Source of the DNA: Hyphomicrobium sp. 99
GTDB lineage: Bacteria > Pseudomonadota > Alphaproteobacteria > Rhizobiales > Hyphomicrobiaceae
Direction of reading: 5' to 3'
DNA length: 45,840 nucleotides
Assembly: GCF_000384335.2 (NCBI RefSeq)
Contig: NZ_ARWG02000003.1
Location: 1 to 45,840 of the forward strand
Positions 34,085 to 41,988 of the stretch are shown piece after piece (position 1 is the first letter of the stretch; every line of letters starts with the position of its first letter). Position numbers and translations under genes: made by a program. Below the pieces are notes generated by a model. That model worked only from the letters and a program-made list of their open reading frames with translations. It did no database searches and had not been told where the DNA came from.

Positions 34085-35775
34085 CAGCCAATCCCCAGCT
34101 TTTGCAGCAGCGCGCCGCCGCCAGCGTTATTCTGAGCATCAGCGAGCACCGACGCGGCTTCCGCGCCCTGCTTTGCAGCGGGTGCCATTGTGGCCGCCAT
34201 CGCCGCGCTTTCTGCCGCCTGCTGCTTCTGCGCGCGCGCTTGGCGGGTCTTCGCAACTTCATCGTCAGGCACAACGATAGACGGCGGCACGCCGATATAA
34301 TCGAAGTACACGTCTACAGCTTCGTCCGCGTCGATCTTGTCGAGAACGTCAGGCTTCACAGCAGACAACTGACCGACGAACGCAACACCGCGCTCGATGC
34401 TTCCAGTCGCGACGGCCTTCTGAGCTTGCGCCAGCATCGACGTATATTCGATGCCGAGGTTTTTCTTTTGCAGATCAGGAGGCGGCGGCGGCAGCATTTC
34501 GCGCCTGTTCATGATCGCATAGGAGCGCTCGATAATCGGCTCGAGTTGTCCGTTGTAAATGTTTTCGAGCACCGGCCCGAGCGCCAGCAGCTTTTCTTCC
34601 TTGCGCTCCGCGATCTCGAATTGATTGCGCGGCTGAATGCCTTCCATGTTCGCCAGCATCAGGAACAGATCAGCGTAAAACGTGCGATCTACGCGCCTCT
34701 GCGTCTCGTTGATGTCCTCGCGAAGCTCGCCCAGGCGCAAATCAACCTGCATTGCAGGGCGGTAGCCGACGTTGGCGCTTTGGGCGTCGACGTAGGTAAT
34801 CGAGCCCGGCAGAAGCGAAGCCGGGTTGTTTCGCATGCTCGTCGGTCCCGTCATCGGCGGCCGGACTTGCTTGTCTATGCCTTCGAGCTTCCGCGACTGC
34901 TCTTTTTGCAGCATCTTCACGTCACCGATGGCATCTTGCCCCGGCGACGTCGCGTAGTGATCATCTCCCGATAGTTCCCACGGCGGCGCGATAATCGGGT
35001 TTTCTTCGAAGCCGCTTTCTTCAAGAAGCTTGTCGCCGTCGCCGCCTTCCTCCCAATAGTTCGAGAGATAAGGCATATCCCACTTAGCCGCGCTGTCCGG
35101 ATTGCGGTTTAGACGCGGCTCGATTGCCTGCCAGATAACGAAAGTCTCATCGTATCGGCCGGAATCATACTTCTCGCGGATGCGATTGCTGACGTTCTTC
35201 AGCCCGAAGCGCCCGACGATCCGCTGAACCGACCAGCGGAAATTGCGATAGAGCGTCGTCGCACGGCCCTTTTCATCGCGCGCGATCCAGAACGTCCCAT
35301 GCAAAAGCTGGATCATGCGAATTACTTTTTCGTCGTCTTCGACGAGGATGCCGCACGACTGACCGAACAGGCCTAGATCGCCGTATCCTGTATGGAACGA
35401 GGTATAGAGGTTCGATGCCGAGAACACCTTGCGCATGCGTTCCTCGGTCAGAGACAGGTATTGCTTGACCGGCGCAAAGTCTCGCAGTTCCGGATCTTCG
35501 GCCGCGAGCTTGAACCAAGGCCGGGCTGGCGATGTCAGGCCCGAATGCATGCCTGATTTCAGCGTGCGATAGGCGAGCGTTCCCGTCCCGTCGATAATCT
35601 TCTTGCGCGAAGCGGCGCGTTCAGCACGCAATTGCGCGCGATACCGCGTCGGATCGACATTGTTCGCAAGCTCTTGCCAGTCGCTTTCCCACGGCTGGCG
35701 GATCTGCTTCAGTTCTTCGCAACGCCTGCGGTGATAGGCGATTTGCGTCTCGTTGCTCGGAGCGTTCGCGCTCAT
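34084..35775 (-). CDS. Portal (head-to-tail connector) protein
   Basis: This 563-residue protein of the T7/BPP-1 connector family forms the dodecameric DNA gate. Typical features are YHRRRCEELKQIRQPWESDW (14-33), GMHSGLTSPARPWFKL (75-90), a wing region near 190-330, and the clip/stem stretch ending in a Gln/Ala-rich barrel helix (about 505-555). Start and stop overlap neighbours by 4 bases and 1 base. Confidence 0.9.
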   Translation of the reverse strand: MSANAPSNETQIAYHRRRCEELKQIRQPWESDWQELANNVDPTRYRAQLRAERAASRKKIIDGTGTLAYRTLKSGMHSGLTSPARPWFKLAAEDPELRDFAPVKQYLSLTEERMRKVFSASNLYTSFHTGYGDLGLFGQSCGILVEDDEKVIRMIQLLHGTFWIARDEKGRATTLYRNFRWSVQRIVGRFGLKNVSNRIREKYDSGRYDETFVIWQAIEPRLNRNPDSAAKWDMPYLSNYWEEGGDGDKLLEESGFEENPIIAPPWELSGDDHYATSPGQDAIGDVKMLQKEQSRKLEGIDKQVRPPMTGPTSMRNNPASLLPGSITYVDAQSANVGYRPAMQVDLRLGELREDINETQRRVDRTFYADLFLMLANMEGIQPRNQFEIAERKEEKLLALGPVLENIYNGQLEPIIERSYAIMNRREMLPPPPPDLQKKNLGIEYTSMLAQAQKAVATGSIERGVAFVGQLSAVKPDVLDKIDADEAVDVYFDYIGVPPSIVVPDDEVAKTRQARAQKQQAAESAAMAATMAPAAKQGAEAASVLADAQNNAGGGALLQKLGIG

Positions 35776-35975
35776 CTGAAGCCACCAATCTGAAACGCGT
35801 CGACTTCCACGTAATTGCCGACGACGTGGCCGCCGTCAGTTTTCGCTTCCGTGCGCTCGCCTGAGAGAAGAAAGGCCCGCGCGCCCCAGATGATCACCGG
35901 AGGCGCGGGGTTACGAGGCATTACGCCCTCGTGGACCTGCTTATTGCTTGCCTTGTCGAACAGCCGGAAACGCAT
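35772..35975 (-). CDS. Small structural-module ORFan
   Basis: This 67-residue beta-rich protein (VVGNYVEVDAFQIGGF at the end) has no recognised family. It overlaps the portal start by 4 bases, so translation is coupled to the connector. Confidence 0.7.
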   Translation of the reverse strand: MRFRLFDKASNKQVHEGVMPRNPAPPVIIWGARAFLLSGERTEAKTDGGHVVGNYVEVDAFQIGGFR

Positions 35976-35978
35976 GCG

Positions 35979-36191
35979 TTACTGCCCGAGCAACGTCTTT
36001 TTGCCGGTATCGCCTACCGACGTGACGCCAGAGCCAGACGTAAGAACCGTCTGCGTTCCGGCTCGCATCCGATCGAGCGTCCGTCTGGACGACGCCGAGC
36101 GAGCGGCATCGCCATCAGGAGAGCGCTGCTGAGCGTATTGCGTCGGCTCTTGGAGCTTTGGCGTAGATGAAGACTGCGGAAGAATGCACAT
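35979..36191 (-). CDS. Small Ser/Thr/Gly-rich head-module protein
   Basis: This 70-residue, disordered, polar protein ends TVLTSGSGVTSVGDTGKKTLLG. Comparable short proteins with this C-terminal pattern sit beside portal genes in other podoviruses. The role is unknown. Confidence 0.65.
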   Translation of the reverse strand: MCILPQSSSTPKLQEPTQYAQQRSPDGDAARSASSRRTLDRMRAGTQTVLTSGSGVTSVGDTGKKTLLGQ

Positions 36192-36206
36192 AGCGGCACC
36201 TTTCGT

Positions 36207-36470
36207 TTAAACGGCTAAGAGATGGAGGGTTACGATGGCGACGCAGAACGTGCTGATGAACAGCGAAACGAATGCGCCTAAGCGCGATTGCGTCGCCTCA
36301 GCGACGTAGGACACGGCGAAAGGAAGCGCGGACAGAACGGCGAGCTTCACATAGAGAGCGTTATGTTCGATCAGATAGACCGCGATGCAGGCGGCAAACA
36401 AAAGGACGCAAAGCGCGCGCCCGTTAGCGGCGGCATTCTTCGCGATTGTGAGGCGTTCTAGTTCGCTCAT
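36207..36470 (-). CDS. Small multi-spanning membrane protein
   Basis: This 87-residue protein has three hydrophobic segments (about 19-37, 41-57, 65-85). It lies between TerL and portal, an odd site for a membrane protein. It could be a superinfection or lysis accessory, or a moron. Nothing more is visible. Confidence 0.6.
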   Translation of the reverse strand: MSELERLTIAKNAAANGRALCVLLFAACIAVYLIEHNALYVKLAVLSALPFAVSYVAEATQSRLGAFVSLFISTFCVAIVTLHLLAV

Positions 36471-36521
36471 TGCTGCACTCCGGATTAGGAGCGCACCAAA
36501 TCACGCGAACGGTTGTCGCCT

Positions 36522-38033
36522 TCACTCGAGAGGGTCGTAATCGGTCGTGACCGAGTGATAGCTTTCGCCGTTGGCTGTCGTCTTCTCTTGCAAGCGAACC
36601 TTCTTCGCGACCGGCTCGGCAAACGTGAGCGCCAGCGCATCGCCCTTGTTTGGCGACGGCAGAAGGCGCTCTTTCATGTCTTCCTTGCTTTCGAGTTGGA
36701 TCTTGCCATCCGTGCGAGGAACGGTTTCCGGCCCGACAATATCGTCATAAAGCTCCGTATCTTTCGGATCGATTGCGCCGCCCTGCTTCAGCCAGAGCTT
36801 CATGAGCCCCCACATTTCGGCGCGCTTATTCAGATAGCCGGGATCGATAGCCTTGCCTGAGAACCAAATCAGACGCCACGAGCGGCCCATGACATCGCCA
36901 GCGCTCTTGATGCCTGTGCCATAGCCCGCGTCGATGAACACCGCGTCGGCCTGATATTCATCTTCCAGGCTCGCGATCAGGTTCGCCATTTGAATGTCGT
37001 TATCGTTCCGCGGGATTGAGCGCAGATGCTTCGAATACAAGCCCTGCCGCATGTAGATCTCTAGGCTGTCGTCACCCGTCCATGCCGGATCGACGCCAAT
37101 AATGACCGGGGCGAAACTGTATTGCTCACGCCGCAAATGACGATTGCGAGCGGCGTCTGCATCCGCTGTAGAAATGAACTGCATAGCCGACTGCTCCGGA
37201 AAGAGGCCTCGCACGCGGTATTTGAAAACGTCGCTATCCTCGCCGTATTGCTTCAGGAGGCGTTCGAAGAACTTCTTGTTTGTGCCTGGGACAGTCCGGC
37301 TATCGATGTTCCGCGTGACCCAGAAATCTCGGAAACGCCTGAAGCACTCACGGAACCGGCCGCTGTTCTGCGTCGGATTGCCGAACGCGACCCAGATGAT
37401 CACGGTGTCTTCGTCCGTCATCGCGCCTTCAGCGACTTCCCAAACCTTCGGCGCGATACCGCTCGCCTCATCGAACAGGAGCAGGATTATCTTGCCTTGA
37501 TTGTGCAGACCGGCGAACGCTTCCGTGTTGTGTTCGCTCCACGTCACGAAGTCCATGCGCCAGCTATCCGTGGCGACGGGATCTCTCGACTTGATCGATT
37601 GCGAGTTGATGTCGAACCAATGTCCGGTAATCGAGCGCTTGAACCAGCCGCCGACTTCCGGACTTGTCTTCGTCCGCATCTGCGTTTCGGTGTTGGCGGT
37701 AATAACGACCTTGGCATTTGCCCAGCAGGACATCGCCCAATTTGAGAGCATGCCCATTTCGGCAGATTTGCCGATGCCGTGACCAGACGCGACCGCGATC
37801 TGTAGCGGCTGATACCGCGTCTCTGGATCGGCCAAGTGATCGCGAATGACGCGGTTTATATCGCTCTGCCACTCACGCGGCCCAGGATGCTTTTCGAGAT
37901 CGCCGTGCCCCCAATCCCATGCGACCTTAGACCAGCGGTCAGGATCGAACTGGCAGGAAGCGGCTAAATCAATGATCTCGTCGTTCGGATCTTGGTTGTG
38001 TCCGATGCCGACCTTGCGCTGAGCACTAGCCAT
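36522..38033 (-). CDS. terL: Terminase large subunit
   Basis: This 503-residue packaging ATPase-nuclease has Walker A SGHGIGKS (83-90), Walker B LLLFDEA with Asp188-Glu189 and the coupling motif FGNPTQNSG (217-225). The RNase H-like nuclease has GVDPAW with Asp315, VFIDAGYGTG (near Asp367) and a late acidic residue in NKGDALALTF near 475. All motifs are intact. It pairs with TerS (38328-38906), separated only by a small membrane-protein gene. Confidence 0.95.
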   Translation of the reverse strand: MASAQRKVGIGHNQDPNDEIIDLAASCQFDPDRWSKVAWDWGHGDLEKHPGPREWQSDINRVIRDHLADPETRYQPLQIAVASGHGIGKSAEMGMLSNWAMSCWANAKVVITANTETQMRTKTSPEVGGWFKRSITGHWFDINSQSIKSRDPVATDSWRMDFVTWSEHNTEAFAGLHNQGKIILLLFDEASGIAPKVWEVAEGAMTDEDTVIIWVAFGNPTQNSGRFRECFRRFRDFWVTRNIDSRTVPGTNKKFFERLLKQYGEDSDVFKYRVRGLFPEQSAMQFISTADADAARNRHLRREQYSFAPVIIGVDPAWTGDDSLEIYMRQGLYSKHLRSIPRNDNDIQMANLIASLEDEYQADAVFIDAGYGTGIKSAGDVMGRSWRLIWFSGKAIDPGYLNKRAEMWGLMKLWLKQGGAIDPKDTELYDDIVGPETVPRTDGKIQLESKEDMKERLLPSPNKGDALALTFAEPVAKKVRLQEKTTANGESYHSVTTDYDPLE

Positions 38034-38037
38034 TGCG

Positions 38038-38331
38038 TCACCAGTCGCGCCGGATCGGCTTGCGCGGATCGTGAGGAAGAGCGACGCCCCGGATTATCAG
38101 CCGCGTATAGCTCGCCATGTATTCCGAGCGCCACCGGCCCCAGAATAGCCTAGCACTCACGCGCTTGCCCTTGCCGAGCGACACGCGCTCGATGCGGCGC
38201 ACTTGGAGATATGCGCGGCTGGCCTCGTCGACGAGCACATACGCGACCATGACGACCAGGACGATCAGCCCGAGCATCATCACATAGCCAAGGATCATCG
38301 CCGTTCGATCCATCACTTCCCAGGTGATCAT
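38038..38331 (-). CDS. Small membrane protein between terminase genes
   Basis: This 97-residue protein has one long hydrophobic stretch (about 8-33), followed by a basic region. Its ATG overlaps the TerS stop by 4 bases (ATGA), so it is translated with terminase. A membrane protein wedged between terS and terL is unusual; function unknown. Confidence 0.7.
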   Translation of the reverse strand: MITWEVMDRTAMILGYVMMLGLIVLVVMVAYVLVDEASRAYLQVRRIERVSLGKGKRVSARLFWGRWRSEYMASYTRLIIRGVALPHDPRKPIRRDW

Positions 38332-38906
38332 TTGCCCTCGCGCTTTGCTGCACGCGCCAATCGCTCCGCGAGAGCATCGACGCCGTTCACTTCCAATTTG
38401 TCGTTGTAGAGGCTCAGATGCCGCGCAAGCTGATTGAGCGCTTTCGACTTGTCCGCGAGCTTCAGCACGAAATTCTGGTTGCGGTCATAGCCCCAGCCAA
38501 CGATTGCGCGCCGCACGTCTTCGGGAAGCTTCTTGATGTCTCGCGGCTCGCTGATGCCATCGAGAACCATTCGCTTGCCGTCGACTTCGATAATCGCGCC
38601 GCAGTCGATGCCGTCCAAGTCGCTATCTTCAATTGGACGCGCGATCTCGATCAGGTCAGCCGGGTCATAGAACGCCATGCGCTGAATTTCGAGCAACACG
38701 CGTTCCGCGCTTAGGCCGGTCTTCTCAGCGCGTTCAATCTTGGCCGCGTCGATTGCCTCACGGACTTGAGTTTTTTCAAGTAGCTCGTGAGCGATGCGGG
38801 ATGCAGTCTTCGGAGAATAGCCAGCACGTATCGCGGCCTGAGTTGCGTTCAGGTCGATCAGGTATTCGCGCACGAACAGCGCTTGCTTTGCCGTTAGCTC
38901 TGACAT
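38328..38906 (-). CDS. terS: Terminase small subunit
   Basis: This 192-residue protein of the Terminase_2 family has an N-terminal HTH (LTAKQALFVREYLIDL at 4-19, then ATQAAIRAGYSPKTA) that recognises the packaging site, a central oligomerisation region (about 60-120) and a C-terminal tail. It is the first gene of the late operon. The repeat-rich region directly upstream could contain its recognition site. Confidence 0.92.
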   Translation of the reverse strand: MSELTAKQALFVREYLIDLNATQAAIRAGYSPKTASRIAHELLEKTQVREAIDAAKIERAEKTGLSAERVLLEIQRMAFYDPADLIEIARPIEDSDLDGIDCGAIIEVDGKRMVLDGISEPRDIKKLPEDVRRAIVGWGYDRNQNFVLKLADKSKALNQLARHLSLYNDKLEVNGVDALAERLARAAKREGK

Positions 38907-38966
38907 GCCGCCATGTTTACGCGGCGATGGTTGGCGTCATGCACGCACGGCGCATCACATCGCACC

Positions 38967-38972
38967 ACAATA
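38967..38972 (-). promoter_or_regulatory. Candidate late-promoter -10 element
   Basis: TATTGT on the minus strand lies about 60 bp before the TerS start. There is no recognisable -35 (CTAAAA at the right distance), as expected for an activator-dependent promoter. Two CTGCTACC-type repeats lie at roughly -50 and -75. The assignment is tentative. Confidence 0.35.
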
Positions 38973-39006
38973 CCGGCAGTGCTCTTTGATTTTAGTCCGC
39001 TACCGA

Positions 39007-39290
39007 CTGCTACTGGCTTTCAACTCTGACCCGGTAGCAGTCCAACACTCTGATTTTATTGGCTTATTCCGGTCGGCTTTGCTGCTACCGGCTCACTTTC
39101 GCCAACATTTATATTCTCATGTATGATGTATATGCTTATCTCTATCCCACTTTTCACATATGTTTACCCTATATAGCTGGTAGCTGGTAGCAGAAGAGAG
39201 AAAAGAGCAGCAAAATCAGGAACTTGCCGCTGCTACCGGCTCTGCTACCGGCTCAAAATTAGCTGGTAGCAGGGCGTAGCTGGTAGCAGC
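39007..39290. repeat. Iteron-like repeats, consensus CTGCTACCGGCT in both orientations
   Basis: Direct-orientation copies lie at 39007-39017 (variant CTGCTACTGGC), 39082-39094, 39230-39242 and 39242-39254. Inverted copies (AGCTGGTAGCAG or CCGGTAGCAG) lie at 39031-39040, 39175-39193 (a tandem pair), 39261-39272 and 39278-39289. Nine half- to full-length copies thus flank an AT-rich stretch. This is the architecture of an iteron-type origin near the replication helicase gene; an activator-binding array is the alternative. Confidence 0.7.
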
Positions 39291-39307
39291 CGACGAAAAG
39301 CGACCAA

Positions 39308-39331
39308 AGAAAAAGCCCGCTCTCGCGGGCT
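39308..39331 (-). terminator. Terminator of the VapE-type gene
   Basis: AGCCCGC/GCGGGCT forms a 7-bp stem with a 4-base loop, followed on the minus strand by a T-run (A-run at 39308-39314 on the + strand). It lies just past the gene's stop at 39337 and keeps its transcript out of the repeat region. Confidence 0.85.
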
Positions 39332-39336
39332 CCATC

Positions 39337-40965
39337 TCACCAATCTGTCGTAAGCGTCTCGGCTGGCGGTGGATCATCGCCCGCCTCATGCGGCCACCAC
39401 TTCGCAAATTTCGGTTCGCCGCGAACGTAGGCTTTCACCTGCGCCCCGCGCCGCCGCAGGTTCTTAACATCAGGATCAAAGCCAAGCCCGGCCAGCGCCT
39501 TCTGCAACGAGCGCCGCTGTAGGTCGCTGATCTTATGCAAGCTGCCCTCATCAAGCCCGATCAGCTTCCACGCCTCACGTACCGGCAGCTTGATCTGCCC
39601 GTCCGGAATAACGCCGTCGAGCAGATCGCCCCACGCGCCGAAATCCGTCTTCGTTGTATTGGCCGCGTTGTTCGCTTCGTAAAGCTCGCCTTCAAGGTAC
39701 AGGTTTTCGTCCGGCTCAGCGGCGACCGTTTCACTCCAAAGCTGATCACGAACAGCGGACAAGCCGTCGACATCGGCCTTACCGGCCTCAACGACCCAGA
39801 ACCGCCGATTGCCCGTCAGAGAGGTCAGGAACCGCTTCTCGTTCGACGTGCCGAACAGGATGAATTGCCGCTGCACTTCCGTTTCCGTCCGCGCATACGC
39901 CTTGCGCGCGCGATCCGACTGCGTTGTCACGAAGTGCTTAATCGTCTCGACCTCGCGACGGCCCGCGCCGATCATCTCAGCCATCTCGATCAGCCACTTG
40001 CCGGAAGACTGTTCGATTACCGTCTTCGCGTCCGATCCGATGCGAAGCTGATCACCAAACCAGCGCGCGTCGGGACTGAGCGCGCGGATCAGCCGGGACT
40101 TGCCGAGATTTTCCGGCCCGTTCAGCACCAGGACGTGATCGAATTTGCAGCCCGGCAGGCGCACGCGGCGAACAGCGGCGCAAAGCACCTTGCGCGCGAA
40201 CGCCCTATTCAGCGGCGTTGCCTCGACACCAGCGTAAGTCTCGAGCCATCCGTCTAAACGCGGCACGCCATCCCATGCAGGAAGCGCCGCGAGATAATCC
40301 TTCACCGGATGGAACGACTGACCGCGCGCGACGCGCTCGATCACCGGGACGACGTTGGAGAACTTCGGCGTCATCTGCCGTTGTTCGAGCCATTCCACGA
40401 TGCGCGATATGTCGACATCGTTGACGCCACGCGTCGACCAGTCGCCCGGCTCCTTGTCCCACGGCGGCCGACGAACGATAGAGACGCGCCCGGCGAACTC
40501 GTCATATCCGAGCACGCCTTTCATTTCCTTTTGGTTTTCGAGAAGCAGCGCCCAGTTGAACGTAGCGCCGGGCTTTATTGCGCCCTTGTCTGTCTTCACG
40601 AACGTATCGGCCCAGAACTCGCTTGCAGGGTAACTCGCGCCCGTATGGATATTCGTAACCGTCGCTTCTTCCGGCTTCTCCTGCTGCGTCTGCTTAAGCT
40701 GCTGGATGATATCTTGCGAAGACTTCCCGGCAGGAGCAGGAGGCGCGGCAGGGGTTACGGTCGACGGCCGCGCGGCAGGCTTCTCAAAGTCGCCAGGGAA
40801 TTGCTCAGCGCGCCACGCCCGCCACTCGTCGACCGGCATGGCCGTTTCGCGCATGTAAGTGTCTAGCTCGACCTTGCCCCAGCCATCAGCCACCGCGTCG
40901 GCGCAATCCCAGCCTTTCGGCGGCAACTTGCCCGACTGCCAATCTGCGAACGTGTATTTTTCCAT
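39337..40965 (-). CDS. VapE-type replicative ATPase/helicase
   Basis: This 542-residue protein of the virulence-associated-E family (P-loop, SF3-like) is used by many phages and satellites for replication initiation. Walker A is NGPENLGKS (282-290). WLIEMAEM near 324-331 gives the Walker B-like acidic residues, and FGTSNEKRFL near 373-382 is sensor-like. The N-terminal ~100 residues are a poorly conserved Pro-rich region; there is no primase domain. The CHC2/TOPRIM primase is instead at 2418-3287. Its gene faces the repeat-rich putative origin. The C-terminal region (about 450-542) may bind DNA. Confidence 0.88.
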   Translation of the reverse strand: MEKYTFADWQSGKLPPKGWDCADAVADGWGKVELDTYMRETAMPVDEWRAWRAEQFPGDFEKPAARPSTVTPAAPPAPAGKSSQDIIQQLKQTQQEKPEEATVTNIHTGASYPASEFWADTFVKTDKGAIKPGATFNWALLLENQKEMKGVLGYDEFAGRVSIVRRPPWDKEPGDWSTRGVNDVDISRIVEWLEQRQMTPKFSNVVPVIERVARGQSFHPVKDYLAALPAWDGVPRLDGWLETYAGVEATPLNRAFARKVLCAAVRRVRLPGCKFDHVLVLNGPENLGKSRLIRALSPDARWFGDQLRIGSDAKTVIEQSSGKWLIEMAEMIGAGRREVETIKHFVTTQSDRARKAYARTETEVQRQFILFGTSNEKRFLTSLTGNRRFWVVEAGKADVDGLSAVRDQLWSETVAAEPDENLYLEGELYEANNAANTTKTDFGAWGDLLDGVIPDGQIKLPVREAWKLIGLDEGSLHKISDLQRRSLQKALAGLGFDPDVKNLRRRGAQVKAYVRGEPKFAKWWPHEAGDDPPPAETLTTDW

Positions 40966-41197
40966 AATTAGTCCCGGCCCGAATTGCGCCGAGCCGTGCT
41001 CGGGTCGACAGCATGGCCGTCAACGGTTGGCAATGCGATTGAGGCCCATCCGCCAATCGCAACGCAAAACACATCATGTTGTGGGTCGCGGCCATTAAGG
41101 TTACTGGCAGACCGCAATATCTTGTGCTGTGAAGATTTTTTTGATGCTCTTTCGATCACAACACCCGCCCCGCTTGATGCGCTAGACGTACATCATC

Positions 41198-41214
41198 GTT
41201 GCGAATATCGCAAC
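41198..41214. promoter_or_regulatory. Repressor operator site 5, perfect dyad (GTTGCGAATATCGCAAC)
   Basis: This site matches all 14 arm positions of GTTGCGA-N3-TCGCAAC. It lies just upstream of the -35 at 41221 and 51 bp centre-to-centre from site 6, so the pair flanks the promoter. Confidence 0.85.
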
Positions 41215-41220
41215 GGGCTA

Positions 41221-41250
41221 TTGACGCGGTGTGGATCGATGTGTGAATGT
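41221..41250 (+). promoter_or_regulatory. Promoter of accessory operon 1
   Basis: TTGACG (41221-41226) and GAATGT (41245-41250) are separated by 18 bp, the same geometry as the recombination-operon promoter. An operator begins 28 bp after the -35 start in both. Confidence 0.6.
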
Positions 41251-41265
41251 TGCGGCCATCGCAAC
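41249..41265. promoter_or_regulatory. Repressor operator site 6 (GTTGCGGCCATCGCAAC)
   Basis: It matches the dyad at 13 of 14 arm positions. It covers the end of the -10 and the likely transcription start, 14 bp before the first ATG of the operon. Confidence 0.82.
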
Positions 41266-41279
41266 GGAGAGCACATCAA

Positions 41280-41519
41280 ATGCGTCTGTACTTCATCGCC
41301 TGCGCTATCAGCGTGGACAATTTCGACCAGTTCGCAATCGCGCCCAGCAAGCAAACCGCGTTGGACCTTTGGGCACAGGCTTGGGATCTCGACGCGCGCG
41401 AGCGCGCAACCGCCCACGTCTTCGAGATCAAAGCCGCAAAAGTGACGAGCGAGACGCCGCGCCTTCTCGACTGGGACGGAGCCGACATCGTTCGGGTCCA
41501 TGACGAAGTGGAGCATTGA
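41280..41519 (+). CDS. Small accessory-operon protein, unknown
   Basis: This 79-residue alpha/beta-looking protein (MRLYFIACAISV start, acidic end) has its ATG at 41280 directly after operator 6, with CGGAGA as SD. No family is recognised. It is the first gene of a repressor-controlled operon, so it is likely an early lytic or host-takeover protein. Confidence 0.7.
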   Translation: MRLYFIACAISVDNFDQFAIAPSKQTALDLWAQAWDLDARERATAHVFEIKAAKVTSETPRLLDWDGADIVRVHDEVEH

Positions 41520-41521
41520 TC

Positions 41522-41836
41522 ATGGACATTCTGCCCCGCACTCTCGAGCAGATGGAGCTTCGCCGCACTCGCTACGAAGTCCAGCTAGTCATCGGCGGCA
41601 ATAGCCGCATCGTCGGCTACACGGCCCGCAAAACGCGGGAAGCGCTGAACGAGTACATCGCCAAGTATCGCGATGAGATTGTTAGGCACATCGGAGATCC
41701 GGACAGCGCCTATTACGGCGCAGGTCCAGGCCGCATCGACATCAACGACGACGTTTCTATTGCCTTCACCGGCCGGACCGAGCGCGACGCGCGCCGAGCA
41801 ATCGACCGCGAGCTCAACTCGGAGGTCGCGGCATGA
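41522..41836 (+). CDS. Small accessory-operon protein, unknown
   Basis: This 104-residue charged protein has a beta-rich first third (TRYEVQLVIGGNSRIVGYTA) and a helical remainder. I chose the ATG at 41522, two codons after a possible TTG. It is packed between neighbours with a 4-base overlap at its 3' end. Function unknown. Confidence 0.72.
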   Translation: MDILPRTLEQMELRRTRYEVQLVIGGNSRIVGYTARKTREALNEYIAKYRDEIVRHIGDPDSAYYGAGPGRIDINDDVSIAFTGRTERDARRAIDRELNSEVAA

Positions 41837-41988
41837 TCTCGAAGCGCATCTGGAAGATGAGCCGCAAATTGAAATCTCGGCATGGGATCACCGGAAAATC
41901 TGACCATTATTACGTGACCCGCGAAGGATGGTTTCTGTTCGGTGTTATCCCGATTTACGTGCGCGATATTGATGTGGAGGTGTCGTGA
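41833..41988 (+). CDS. Very small basic protein
   Basis: This 51-residue protein (MISKRIWKMSRKLKSRHG start; aromatic middle HYYVTREGWFLFGVIPIYV) overlaps the previous gene (ATGA) and the next gene's ATG. The coupling is the main support for it being real. No family is recognised. Confidence 0.6.
   Translation: MISKRIWKMSRKLKSRHGITGKSDHYYVTREGWFLFGVIPIYVRDIDVEVS

Larger units (their letters stand above)
38907..39336. other. 430-bp intergenic region: late promoter, repeats and AT-rich core
   Basis: No gene is seen. From the late-gene side: a possible -10 (TATTGT on the minus strand, 38972-38967) with no -35 match, then CTGCTACCGGCT-type repeats at 39007-39094, an AT-rich core about 39100-39175, more repeats at 39175-39290 and the VapE terminator. 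The combination suits a replication origin, an activator-dependent late promoter, a packaging site, or several of these. Confidence 0.6.
40966..41279. other. Divergent control region between the VapE gene and accessory operon 1
   Basis: This 314-bp region has no gene. It holds the two strongest repressor operators (41198-41214, 41249-41265) and a rightward promoter between them, listed separately. A perfect operator half-site TCGCAAC lies at 41057-41063 and a minus-strand TTGACG at 41023-41018 without a good -10, so the leftward promoter for the VapE gene is not securely located. A run of seven Ts occurs near 41136-41142. Confidence 0.5.

Noticed and set aside
34102..34974. 290-codon + strand open frame opposite the portal gene
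   Set aside because: It is an Arg/His/Val-rich shadow of the portal coding strand without start signals.
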